Source: Streptomyces mesophilus (lineage in GTDB: Bacteria; Actinomycetota; Actinomycetes; Streptomycetales; Streptomycetaceae). Taken from it: a DNA stretch of 47,652 nucleotides. Shown one piece after another: positions 15,921 to 23,966 of the stretch. The notes under the pieces were generated by a model. That model had not been told where the DNA came from, did not search any database, and was given only the letters and a program-made list of their open reading frames with translations. Each line of letters opens with the position of its first letter. Position 1 is the stretch's first letter. Location: assembly GCF_011044995.1 (NCBI RefSeq), contig NZ_JAAKZW010000032.1, forward strand, positions 1 to 47,652, read 5' to 3'. Both the position numbers and the translations under genes were made by a program.

Positions 15921-17537
15921 ATGTCCATCCACCACGCGCTGAATCTGGCGCTGCTCCCCGAGACCGCATACGAGCGGCACGGAGACCACGACGCCCTGGT
16001 GTGCGACGGCCGCGTCCACCGCTTCGCACAGTTGCAGGACCGAGCCGCCAGGATCGGCGGCGCGCTGAGCCTGCTCGGTATCGGGTCGGGGGACCGGGTC
16101 GTCGTCCTGATGGCGAACCGGGCCGAGGTGTCCGTCGCCTACAACGCGATCTGGCGGGCCGGCGCCGTGGTCACCCCGGTCATGTTCCTGGTGAGCCCAG
16201 CCGAACTCACCCACATCCTGACCGACTCCGGAGCCCGCGCGATCATCACCGCCTCGGGCCTGCTCACCACCGTCGCCGAAGCCGCAGCCGGCGCGCCCGA
16301 GCTACGGCACCTCCTGGTCGTGGACGACCTCCCGCAGGACGCGGAAGCGGGCCTGCCACACACCCTGGGCGTCGCCACCTTCGCCGACATCGAAGCCACC
16401 GACGCCGCCGGCATCGTTACTCGTACGAACGAAGATCTGGCCGCTCTGCTCTACACCGGCGGCACCACCGGCCGGGCCAAAGGCGTCATGCTCAGCCACC
16501 GCAACCTGTACACCTGCTCCCTCGCCGCCTACCAGGCGGGCGAGGCTCCAGGCCTGACCGAGGGCATCACCCGCACCCTCATCCCGCTGCCCCTGTCCCA
16601 CGCGTATGGACTGATCGTGACCCTGGCAGGCTGGCAGTCGACCCGACCTCAACTCGGGGTCCTGCAACGCTGGTTCGACCCGGCGGAATGGCTCGCCCTC
16701 GCCCAGGAACACGCGATCCAACGCACCACACTGGTCCCCAGCATGATCCAAATGCTGCTCGGGCACCCCCTGGAGGACACCGACCTGTCCGCGCTGCGCC
16801 TGGTCAACAGCGGCGGCGCTCCGCTGCCGTACGAGACCCGGCTTGCCTGGGAGGAGCGCGTGCCGGGCAGCCGCATCCTGGAGGGCTACGGACTGACGGA
16901 ATCCGGCTCTGTCACTTCCGCGACCCGTCCCGACGCCATCCGGCCCGGCTCCGTCGGCCAGCCGCTGCCCGGGTACTGCGTCGAGGTCCGCGACGATGCG
17001 GGCCGCGCGCTGCCCGCCGCCAGCGACGGCGAGATCTGCGTACGGTCCGCAGGCATCATGCGGGGCTATTGGCACGCGCCCACCCTGACCTCACAGACCC
17101 TGCGAGACGGCTGGCTGCACACCGGCGACATCGGTCACCTCGACAAGGACGGCTTCCTGTACGTCGTCGACCGCAAGAAGGACCTCATCCTGCGCGGCGG
17201 TTTCAACGTCTTCCCCCGCGATGTCGAAGACGCCCTCCTGACCCATCCGCAGGTCGCCCAGGCGGGTGTGGTCGGGCGCCCCGATCGCCGACTGGGTGAG
17301 GAGGTCGTCGCCTTCGTCGCACTGCACCCCGGCCATCGGGCAGAGTCCGCGGAGCTGATCGCGTACGCGCGCGACCATCTGGCGGCCCACAAGTACCCGC
17401 GCGAGATCCGCGTACTCGACCAACTCCCGCTGACCAGTGTGGGAAAGCTCGACCGCAACGCGCTGCGGACCCTTGTCGAGCCGGACCGCGAGGCTCGGGA
17501 AGGCGCCGTCGCACGACAGTCGGCCGAGGGCCGCTGA
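15921..17537 (+). CDS. acyl-CoA synthetase (AMP-forming ligase)
   Basis: The 538-residue product is a complete ANL-superfamily ligase that activates a carboxylic acid as acyl-AMP and then as a CoA thioester. Core motifs are visible in order: LLYTGGTTGRAKGVMLSHRN (phosphate loop, about 175-194), GYGLTESG (about 320), TGDIGHLDKDGFLYVVDRKK (about 402-421), GFNVFPRDVEDAL, and Lys510 in SVGKLDRNAL, the adenylation lysine. The start at 15921 follows a weak GCAGG; the frame is open further up to 15822. It closes a run of three genes beginning with two propeller dehydrogenases, so it may activate the acid produced from an oxidised alcohol. 15756-15920 contains no gene. Confidence 0.85.
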   Translation: MSIHHALNLALLPETAYERHGDHDALVCDGRVHRFAQLQDRAARIGGALSLLGIGSGDRVVVLMANRAEVSVAYNAIWRAGAVVTPVMFLVSPAELTHILTDSGARAIITASGLLTTVAEAAAGAPELRHLLVVDDLPQDAEAGLPHTLGVATFADIEATDAAGIVTRTNEDLAALLYTGGTTGRAKGVMLSHRNLYTCSLAAYQAGEAPGLTEGITRTLIPLPLSHAYGLIVTLAGWQSTRPQLGVLQRWFDPAEWLALAQEHAIQRTTLVPSMIQMLLGHPLEDTDLSALRLVNSGGAPLPYETRLAWEERVPGSRILEGYGLTESGSVTSATRPDAIRPGSVGQPLPGYCVEVRDDAGRALPAASDGEICVRSAGIMRGYWHAPTLTSQTLRDGWLHTGDIGHLDKDGFLYVVDRKKDLILRGGFNVFPRDVEDALLTHPQVAQAGVVGRPDRRLGEEVVAFVALHPGHRAESAELIAYARDHLAAHKYPREIRVLDQLPLTSVGKLDRNALRTLVEPDREAREGAVARQSAEGR

Positions 17538-17580
17538 CGTGCCGTGCCCACCGGCCCGGGAGGGGATGGTTGCTGCAAGG

Positions 17581-17610
17581 AGCGTGGACGGTGTCGTTGA
17601 CACCGACGCT
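17581..17610. promoter_or_regulatory. interrupted palindrome upstream of tetR
   Basis: CGGTGTC-GTT-GACACCG (17589-17605) is a perfect dyad, extended by outer arms AGCGT (17581) and ACGCT (17606). It lies 141 bases before the TetR start, which suggests autoregulation. Confidence 0.45.
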
Positions 17611-17750
17611 GCTGTGGCTGACCGTTGGCGAACAGCGTGCCTGGCCTCCGCCGCGGCGGGAGCCCGGGCCACCCACTTCCCGCGTCCCGAAAGGGATGCC
17701 CGACGCCTGCAGGCCGCACCTACCGCGGGGCAGCACGAGACGGCAATCAG

Positions 17751-18431
17751 ATGACGAAGCGATCCACCAGCACCGACCAGTCCCACGCCGCAGCCGGCGG
17801 CGTGGACGACAGGCCCGTCGCCCGTGCCCGGTCCGGGCCTGCCACGGACGGTCGCACGGCCCGCTCCCAGCGGACCCGCCTGTCCATCATCGATGCCATT
17901 CGCGCCCTGAACGCCGCAGGCGACCTGCGCCCGACCGCGCCCCGTATCGCCAAGCAGGCCGGTGTGTCCTTGCGCACCGTCTGGCAGCACTTCGAGGACA
18001 TGGAGAGCCTGCTGGCCCACGCCGGCCGGCGCGATGTGGAGATTCTGCTCTCCTTGATCGAACCGATCCCGCCCGAAGGAGCATTGGCCGAGCGCATCGC
18101 GGCGTTCGTCGCGCAGCGGGCCCGCGTACTGGAGGCCATGGCGCCGAGTTGGCGGGCGGCCCGCATTCACGAGCCGTTCTCCGAGGAGCTGCGGCTGATC
18201 AAACAGGAGACGCTGGCACTGGCCCGCGCGGACGTGGAGACGGTCTTCCGTACGGAACTGGCCCAGCTGTCCGCACGATCCCGCGGCGAGCTCGTGGACG
18301 CTCTGCTCGCCGCCAGTGTCTGGCCGCACTGGGACACGTTGCGCAGCGACCTCCACCTGGATGTGGAGCAGGCGCGCAAGGTGCTCGCCCGCACCATCGG
18401 CGGGCTTCTCGAGCGCGCCGATCAGCAATGA
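17751..18431 (+). CDS. TetR-family regulator
   Basis: The 226-residue product has a disordered N-terminal 45 residues, then a TetR-type HTH (TRLSIIDAIRALNAAGDLRP, then APRIAKQAGVSLRTVWQHFE at about 65-88) and a helical C-terminal domain. The ATG at 17751 begins the natural polar start MTKRSTSTDQS; only a weak GAGA precedes it. It follows the acyl-CoA ligase gene on the same strand and is convergent with the MpaB-type oxygenase gene. It is a good candidate repressor of the quinoprotein/ligase run and of itself, in the manner of acyl-CoA-sensing TetR proteins, but the ligand is inference. Confidence 0.8.
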   Translation: MTKRSTSTDQSHAAAGGVDDRPVARARSGPATDGRTARSQRTRLSIIDAIRALNAAGDLRPTAPRIAKQAGVSLRTVWQHFEDMESLLAHAGRRDVEILLSLIEPIPPEGALAERIAAFVAQRARVLEAMAPSWRAARIHEPFSEELRLIKQETLALARADVETVFRTELAQLSARSRGELVDALLAASVWPHWDTLRSDLHLDVEQARKVLARTIGGLLERADQQ

Positions 18432-18453
18432 ATCCTGAATCCCTACCTGTTGA

Positions 18454-18480
18454 TCAGGCTGGTCAGGCTGGTCAGGCGAG
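18454..18480. repeat. 9-base tandem repeat at the convergent gene ends
   Basis: TCAGGCTGG occurs twice in a row, followed by TCAGGCGAG, across the 40-base gap between tetR and the oxygenase gene and into the latter's stop codon. It looks like slippage. Confidence 0.6.
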
Positions 18481-19533
18481 CGGTCCCAGGATCTCCTGGG
18501 ATTCGATCAGGCCCTGTTCGCTGGGGACCTGCCCGTCACCGAAGACACGGGTCGCTTGTCGGGCCCGGAATTCGAGATGGGCTTCGGCGGGCTTGGTGTA
18601 GCCATGGCGGGCACGGGCTTCAGCGGGGGTGAGCACTTCCTTGTTGCGGGGAGGTATCCCGAGCTTGATGGGTGCGACGACCGCGACGGTGGAGGGCGAG
18701 ATCCTTCCCAACAGGGCCAGTTCCACCCTGGGATGGAGGTGGGCGAGGGCGAAGGAGATCTTCATGACGGGCACGATGAGCACGTCCAGGAGTCGTGACT
18801 GGCGGATCCCGGCCATCTCGCGCATCCAGCGCGGCATCGTGGCGATGGTGGCGATGCGCTGCGTCCTGGCGACCACCATGCTGGCCGGCTTGGCCCAGCG
18901 GGGGACCGGCGGCAGGACGAGTTCGGTCCTGAGCAGATGGTGCATCGCCTGTCGGGCGATCGGGCTGGCGGACAGCTGGGGGCGCATCCGCTCGAAGTAC
19001 GCCCGCACACCTTCGCGGCTGCGCGGGATGTCATCGGGGGAGCACGTCTGCAGTTCCGCTGCGACGGCGCAGGCTTCCCAGTACTCCGTTTCCTCCTGCT
19101 CGGTCAGTTTCCCCGGCCCGTACTTCTCGTACGCATAGAGGATCGAGTGCCAGCCGGTGAGCTGGATCCACAACTGTGAAGCCGGGTCGTTGGCATCGTA
19201 GGTCCCGTCGCCGTAGGGCAGTTGGCCGATCGCCTTCGAGTGCACTTTGACCAGGATGTCAGCGGCCTTGCACACCTGCTGTGACCCGGCGAAGGCCACC
19301 ATCGCGAAGTACTTGAGGGTCCGGTCGTAGCGGGTGCGCGAGCGTTGATAGATGCCCTGCGTCGCGTGGACCGCGGCGACCAGCGGCGGGTCGAGCTCCT
19401 CCACCACCACGGACCGCTGGAAACCCACGGTCGGGGCAGTGGGGTAGCTCCAGACCTTCCACACCACCGAGCCCGGGCCGAAGAACCCGTAGTCCTCGTG
19501 CGGTTCGACCGTGTCGCGCTTCAACTTCGCCAT
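18472..19533 (-). CDS. MpaB/DUF2236-family oxygenase (latex-clearing-protein superfamily)
   Basis: The 353-residue product belongs to the DUF2236/MpaB family, which includes the haem-b rubber oxygenase Lcp and the fungal prenyl-chain-cleaving MpaB. It starts with the typical DYGFFGPGSVVWKVWSYPTA, then has a Arg68-x3-Thr72 pair (RTRYDRTLKYFAMVAFAG) and His98 in VKVHSKAIGQLPYGDG, candidates for the haem-pocket residues of the family. GWHSILYAYEKYG and LLRTELVLPPVPRWAKP follow. No signal peptide is present. The ATG follows AAGGAG by six bases. A TetR gene lies divergent with a 20-base dyad in between. Carbon-carbon cleavage of an isoprenoid or fatty chain is plausible but not shown. Confidence 0.75.
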   Translation of the reverse strand: MAKLKRDTVEPHEDYGFFGPGSVVWKVWSYPTAPTVGFQRSVVVEELDPPLVAAVHATQGIYQRSRTRYDRTLKYFAMVAFAGSQQVCKAADILVKVHSKAIGQLPYGDGTYDANDPASQLWIQLTGWHSILYAYEKYGPGKLTEQEETEYWEACAVAAELQTCSPDDIPRSREGVRAYFERMRPQLSASPIARQAMHHLLRTELVLPPVPRWAKPASMVVARTQRIATIATMPRWMREMAGIRQSRLLDVLIVPVMKISFALAHLHPRVELALLGRISPSTVAVVAPIKLGIPPRNKEVLTPAEARARHGYTKPAEAHLEFRARQATRVFGDGQVPSEQGLIESQEILGPLA

Positions 19534-19574
19534 TCAGGCGCTCCTTGTACGTGTGCGGGCTACGCCGCGTTCAA

Positions 19575-19594
19575 TTACGACGCCGGTGTCGTAA
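19575..19594. promoter_or_regulatory. operator between mpaB-like and tetR genes
   Basis: TTACGACGCCGGTGTCGTAA is a dyad with perfect 7-base arms and a 6-base centre, inside the 73-base gap between divergent starts. This is the classical layout of a TetR operator. Confidence 0.65.
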
Positions 19595-19606
19595 ATTAAG
19601 ACACGC

Positions 19607-20287
19607 ATGTCGTACGCTGCCAAGGTGTCGACGCCCTCTTCTTCCTCCGAACGGCCTCGCAAGCGCCGGCCCTACGCGCCGCGCCTCCCGCTCGCCCAGC
19701 GCCGGGAGCAACTGCTCGACGCCGCCCTTTTCGTGATCGTGAACGACGGCTACGACCGGATTTCCATCGACGCCATCGCGACACGAGCCGGAGTGGCCCG
19801 CGCGGTCGTCTACGGCGCGTACGACAACCTCGACGCCCTGCTGCATGCCCTGCTCGACCGCCAGCAGGTGCGCGCCTTCGACCGGCTCCTCCAGTCGATC
19901 CCCGACCCGTACGTTCCGCAGAATCCGGCCGCCTTCGTGGCCGAAGCTGTGCGCGGGATGTCGGCGATGCTGCGCGACGACCCGGACACTTGGCGGCTCA
20001 TTCTGCTGCCCCCGGGCAACATGCCCGCGGCGGTCCGCGACCGCATCGAGGCGGACCGGGAGCGGTTCCGGCTGCGCGTCGAAGCGTGGATCTCCCGCAC
20101 CCTTGCGACACACAGCGACCCCAAGTCCGCACCACGGCTGGATGCGCGCGTACTGGCCCACGCGCTCGTCGCCTGCGCGGAACACTTCGGCGTCCTCGCC
20201 TTGACCGACCCCGGCAGGTTCGAGCCCGCGCACCTGATCGAGCAGGTGCAGGTGATGATCGGCGCGCTTCTGCCGCAGGCGCGGTGA
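19607..20287 (+). CDS. TetR-family regulator, divergent from the MpaB-type oxygenase
   Basis: The 226-residue product has a basic Ser/Arg-rich start, a TetR HTH (about 28-75: RREQLLDAALFVIVNDGY, then IDAIATRAGVARAVVYGAYD) and a helical effector domain with the DDPDTWRLILLPPGNMPAAV segment seen in many actinobacterial members. The ATG at 19607 is 12 bases after the dyad; no good ribosome binding site exists, so translation may be leaderless or use the GTG at 19625. It probably controls the oxygenase gene and itself. Confidence 0.8.
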   Translation: MSYAAKVSTPSSSSERPRKRRPYAPRLPLAQRREQLLDAALFVIVNDGYDRISIDAIATRAGVARAVVYGAYDNLDALLHALLDRQQVRAFDRLLQSIPDPYVPQNPAAFVAEAVRGMSAMLRDDPDTWRLILLPPGNMPAAVRDRIEADRERFRLRVEAWISRTLATHSDPKSAPRLDARVLAHALVACAEHFGVLALTDPGRFEPAHLIEQVQVMIGALLPQAR

Positions 20288-20372
20288 AGGCGCCGTCGCC
20301 AGCCGCGTGACCTGCACGGCCGCCGACTGGCTTTCGTCGGCGGCGTCAGGTGTGGAAGCCGGCGCTGCGGTC

Positions 20373-20978
20373 TTACGCGGGGGCGTGCAGCGGCGGGTGC
20401 TCGAGTACGCGCGGGGTGTATTCGACCAGCTGGATGCGGCCGTCGAAGGTGCGGTGATCGGTCATTTCGAGGGCAACGTCCGGATAGCCGTCGTAGATGC
20501 GTTCTTCGCCCGTGGCCCCGGTGATCACGGGGAACATGACGACCCGGAAGCGGTCGACGAGTCCGGCGCGCAGAAGGGACCGGCACAGGCTGAGGCTGCC
20601 GATCGTGCTCAGGAGCCCCGAGCCGCTCGACTTCATGGCCCGGACCGTCTCGACGGCGTCGTCGCGTACGAGCGTGCAGTTGGCCCACGGCAGTGGGTCC
20701 TCGAGCGAGGAGGAGAACACCACCTTGGACGCCTGCGTGAGCTCGTCGACGGACGCCTCTTCCTCGGGCCTGAACTCATCCTGGCCCTCGGGAACCTCGC
20801 CAGCGGCGAAGCCCGACATCAGGCGGTAGGTGTTCGCTCCCATCAGGTAGGTGGCCTCGGGCTGCTTGCCGAGCCATGCGAGGTACTCCGGGCCCTCGAG
20901 GCCCCAGAACCCGGGCCATCCCTCCCCTGATGCGTAGCCGTCGAGGGAGGTGATGAAGTCGACGAGAAGCTCCGACAT
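20373..20978 (-). CDS. dihydrofolate-reductase-like (RibD C-terminal) protein
   Basis: The 201-residue product has the DHFR/RibD-C fold common as stand-alone reductases in Streptomyces. The start (ELLVDFITSLDGYASG) provides the first strand, ATYLMGANTYRLMSGF the NADPH-binding Gly-x-x-Thr region, KVVFSSSLEDPLPWANCTLV the next strand, and LVDRFRVVMFPVITGATGEE the C-terminal active-site strand. AAAGGA lies about seven bases before the ATG. It would reduce a pyridine- or pteridine-like substrate with NADPH; the physiological substrate is not known. It is convergent with the preceding TetR gene. Confidence 0.85.
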   Translation of the reverse strand: MSELLVDFITSLDGYASGEGWPGFWGLEGPEYLAWLGKQPEATYLMGANTYRLMSGFAAGEVPEGQDEFRPEEEASVDELTQASKVVFSSSLEDPLPWANCTLVRDDAVETVRAMKSSGSGLLSTIGSLSLCRSLLRAGLVDRFRVVMFPVITGATGEERIYDGYPDVALEMTDHRTFDGRIQLVEYTPRVLEHPPLHAPA

Positions 20979-21060
20979 GGCGGTGTCCTTTCCTGGGGTG
21001 TCACAAGCTTGGACCGTCCGGGAGCCGCAAACTCATCGGTCGCGCTGCGAGGCTTCTGCC

Positions 21061-21984
21061 CTATGCGGCAGCTGAGGCGGGGGAGGTGCCGCAGGCGTGG
21101 TGGAGCGCTTTGCGGGCGTGTTCGCGCAGCCACGCGTGCGCGTGGTCGTTGGCGTAGCGCTGATGCCAGGCGAGATGGATCGGGATGTCGGGCATGGTCA
21201 ACGGCAGGGGTCGGGCGTGCAGGCCGAGGGCGTTCAGGTGGGGGCGGCTGATGAATTCCGGGACGGCTGCGAGCAGGTCATGGTGGCTGATGAACTGCAG
21301 TGCTGTCGCGATGGTGGGGGTGGCGGCGACGACCTGACGGCCATGGCCGTGGGCTTCCAGAGCGTCGTCGATGGGGTCCCGCAGTCGCCCACGTCGCGAG
21401 ACCGTGATGTGCTCGGCCGCTGCATAGTCGGCCAGTGTCATCTCACCTGCCGCAAGAGGATGTTCGGGTCGCATGGCAAGGATCAGCCGGTCGTGGCCGA
21501 CGACCTCATGCCGGAATTCGGGCGTGGAAGGTGTGCTGGAGCCCGCTTCCAGGTCGATGTCTCCGCGCCGCGGGTCGTGGATGTCGCTGGTGGCTTCGGC
21601 AAGGAAGCGCAGGCGGATTCCGGGGGCTTCGGCTCGCGTCGACTGCAGGAGGGCCGGGCCGGCGGCCGCGGCCAGGGCGTCATGCCATTTCAGGATGAAC
21701 GTGCGCGTCAGCGAGGTCGGATCGATTTCCGTGTCCGGGGAGAGCAACTGGTGAGCCTGCTGCACGAGGTCATGCACCGACTCGCGCAGCGCGATGGCCC
21801 GCGGGGTGGGCGTCATGGTGCGGCCGGTACGCACCAGGATCTGGTCGCCGGTGGCCTTGCGGATGCGGCCCAGCGTCCGGCTCATGGCGGGAGCCGATAC
21901 GTGCAGGCGGCTTGCAGCGCCGGTCACGCTGCCTTCTTCCAACAGCGCATCCAGGGCTACCAGCAGATTCAGATCCAGTTGCAT
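21061..21984 (-). CDS. LysR-family transcriptional regulator
   Basis: The 307-residue protein has an N-terminal LysR winged helix (LDLNLLVALDALLEEGSVTG, then AASRLHVSAPAMSRTLGRIR) and a periplasmic-binding-like effector domain. It starts directly with the HTH (MQLDLNLL), as NodD-like members do. It is divergent from the inositol-monophosphatase-like gene across 115 bases, the standard arrangement for a LysR activator and its target. TAACT-N13-AGTTA at 22002-22024 overlaps the likely target promoter and could be its site. Confidence 0.85.
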   Translation of the reverse strand: MQLDLNLLVALDALLEEGSVTGAASRLHVSAPAMSRTLGRIRKATGDQILVRTGRTMTPTPRAIALRESVHDLVQQAHQLLSPDTEIDPTSLTRTFILKWHDALAAAAGPALLQSTRAEAPGIRLRFLAEATSDIHDPRRGDIDLEAGSSTPSTPEFRHEVVGHDRLILAMRPEHPLAAGEMTLADYAAAEHITVSRRGRLRDPIDDALEAHGHGRQVVAATPTIATALQFISHHDLLAAVPEFISRPHLNALGLHARPLPLTMPDIPIHLAWHQRYANDHAHAWLREHARKALHHACGTSPASAAA

Positions 21985-22001
21985 ACGGGTAAATCCACCT
22001 G

Positions 22002-22044
22002 TAACTAGATTGCATTTGAAGTTAATGATGCCCGCTCCTACTGT
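22002..22044 (+). promoter_or_regulatory. promoter with overlapping inverted repeat for the IMPase-like gene
   Basis: TTGAAG (22016-22021), a 17-base spacer and TACTGT (22039-22044) form a good sigma-70-type promoter 55 bases before the start at 22100. TAACT (22002-22006) and AGTTA (22020-22024) flank and overlap the -35 box, where a LysR activator would bind. Confidence 0.5.
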
Positions 22045-22099
22045 CGAAAGCGAGCAGCCGAAAGGTTGCGAAATCCCCTAGTCCGCATGGGAGCTTTCG

Positions 22100-22921
22100 A
22101 TGAGCACATTTCCTGCCCCGCACCGTGCCCGTTCCTCCGAGCTTGCTGCCGTCTTGGACGACGCCGTCGCCGCGGTGAAGGCGGGCGGGGCGCACCTGCT
22201 CAAGCGCTACGACGTCACGGCCCGCCCAGGCGACCTCGACGAGATCGTGCGCGATATCTACGCCAACGATGAGGCCGTCCTCGCGGTCGTCAAGGAGCCG
22301 CTGCTCGCGGCCCGCCCGGGTTCACAGTGGGCGCAGGACGAGCTGGCCGGCGGCGCGCTGCCCGACGGTGAGTGGTGGGTCGTCGACACAGCCGAAGGCA
22401 ACATCAACCACGTTCACGGCATGAACGACTGGTCGGTGACCGCCACCTTGGTACGCGACAACACCCCAGTCCTGACGGCCGTGTACGTGCCCCTGACCGG
22501 CGACCTCTACACCGCCGTCCAGGGCCAGGGGGCCTTCCTCAACGGCCGGCGCCTGCAGGCCTCCGCCAAGAGCGAACTCAAGGCCGCGCTGGTGGCCACC
22601 GGCCAGGCCAAGCCCGGCGAGAGCGAGAAGGCGCTGCGACGCATGGGCGCCTCGGTCACCGCCATGCTGCTCAGCGCACTGGTCGTGCGCGTCTCGGTGC
22701 CCGCCACGATGCAGCTCATCCACGTCGCCGCCGGCCGTATGGACGCCTTCTGGCAGTTCTCCGACGTACGCTCCGGTCTTCTGCCCGGCGCCCTGCTCGT
22801 CGCCGAGGCGGGCGGCATGGTCACCGGCACCCGCGGCGAGCCGTGGACCCTGTCCAGCCAGGACTTCCTGGCCGCGGCCCCCGGCATCCACACGCAGGCC
22901 GTCGACGTGCTGACCAACTGA
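22100..22921 (+). CDS. inositol-monophosphatase-superfamily protein with altered metal motif
   Basis: The 273-residue product has the IMPase fold order: a Glu81-containing QDELAG segment, WWVVDTAEGNINHVHG in place of the usual DPxDGTxNF, GAFLNGRRLQAS, and C-terminal FSDVRSGLLPGALLVAEAGG with Asp222. The metal-binding DxxD is DxxE here (Asp96 and Glu99), and the Gly-Thr after it is Gly-Asn. Other ligands look kept, so Mg-dependent phosphatase activity is possible on a changed substrate. GGGAG lies six bases before the ATG. A promoter and a divergent LysR gene precede it, and an NAD(P)-binding reductase follows in the same direction. Confidence 0.8.
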   Translation: MSTFPAPHRARSSELAAVLDDAVAAVKAGGAHLLKRYDVTARPGDLDEIVRDIYANDEAVLAVVKEPLLAARPGSQWAQDELAGGALPDGEWWVVDTAEGNINHVHGMNDWSVTATLVRDNTPVLTAVYVPLTGDLYTAVQGQGAFLNGRRLQASAKSELKAALVATGQAKPGESEKALRRMGASVTAMLLSALVVRVSVPATMQLIHVAAGRMDAFWQFSDVRSGLLPGALLVAEAGGMVTGTRGEPWTLSSQDFLAAAPGIHTQAVDVLTN

Positions 22922-23019
22922 GCTGACGCTCGCACCTCACCTCTGCTCCGCGGTCAGAGCCCCCGCACGTGCCGGTACCCCTCCCGCGGCCCTGCCATCC
23001 CTTTCCATCTGGAGACCCA

Positions 23020-23643
23020 ATGAAGATCGCCGTACTCGGTTCCACCGGCCAGACGGGCCGCCTGGTGGTCGCCCGCGCTCTGGAGCGCGGACACGATGTC
23101 ATCGCCCTCGCTCGCCGACCGGAACAGGTCGATACCTCGGCCGCCGGAAACCTGCGCGTAGCGCAGGCCGACGTCGCCGACCCCGACAGCATCGCGAACG
23201 CCGTCGCGGGAGCCGACGTCGTCATCAGCGGCCTGGGCATCACCAAGAAGCAGGACCCCGCCATCCTCTCCGACGGCGCCCGACTGATCGCCTCGGCAGG
23301 GCCGCGCGTCATCTGGCTCACCTCCCTGGGTATGGGCGCCACCGAGGGAGCGCTCGGCGCACTCAACGGCGCACTCCTCAGACGCATCCTGCGCCACGAG
23401 TGGGACGCCAAGGACGTCGCCGGACGCGCCGTACGCATTGCGGGCGGCACCACCGTCTACGCCGGGCCCTTGACCAACAAGCCGTATGAGGACAACGGCC
23501 GCCTCATACGAGCCGAGAACTACGCACCGCGCATGATGCCCCCCTTGGCGCCGCGCGCCGGCATCGCCGCCCTGATGGTCGCGGAAGCCGAAGCCCCCCG
23601 CTTCGCCGACACCGACACCATCGCCGTGTTCAACGGCCGCTGA
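23020..23643 (+). CDS. NAD(P)-binding Rossmann protein (NmrA/atypical SDR type)
   Basis: The 207-residue product begins with MKIAVLGSTGQTGRLVVARA, the GxxGxxG nucleotide-binding loop of atypical SDRs, then has HDVIALARRPEQ (Arg specifying NADPH), a conserved DVADPDSIANAVAGADVVIS segment and VIWLTSLGMG. These proteins act as NAD(P)H-dependent reductases or redox sensors. GGAG precedes the ATG at 23020 by seven bases; the upstream frame to 22969 has no ribosome binding site. It lies 98 bases after the IMPase-like gene and probably shares its LysR-controlled transcript. Confidence 0.82.
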   Translation: MKIAVLGSTGQTGRLVVARALERGHDVIALARRPEQVDTSAAGNLRVAQADVADPDSIANAVAGADVVISGLGITKKQDPAILSDGARLIASAGPRVIWLTSLGMGATEGALGALNGALLRRILRHEWDAKDVAGRAVRIAGGTTVYAGPLTNKPYEDNGRLIRAENYAPRMMPPLAPRAGIAALMVAEAEAPRFADTDTIAVFNGR

Positions 23644-23966
23644 GACAGCGATTCTTGCTTGGCGGTCGTACGTGGCCTGACCACCCAACACTCCACTGCA
23701 CCCGCACTGTGCCTCGCTGACGGCAAGGGTTTCGGTCTTGATCACCGCGCACAGTGCTCCTCCGGAGAGTCGGCGATCAGACCCGGTGTGGTCGAGCCGT
23801 TCGGGCAGGTGTGGGTCGAGGGCGCGGGCCACGCTGCGGGCGATCCGTATGTCGGTGGTGCAGCCTTGGCGTGTGCTGGTTCGCACCGCGTACCTCAGCG
23901 GCCGGCACGTCGGCGTTGAGCGCGCCGGTCCACGCAGGATTTCGGCGCAGGGGAGTTGACCTGATC
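23644..23966. other. intergenic region with an unrecognised coding-like fragment
   Basis: No intact gene. On the minus strand about 23740-23886 reads in a GC3-rich frame as TDIRIARSVARALDPHLPER followed by a short tail; it looks like an old gene fragment but I do not recognise it. Confidence 0.3.

Noticed and set aside
18454..18480. Short tandem repeat as a functional or CRISPR-like array
   Set aside because: Only two and a half 9-base units without spacers; simple slippage.
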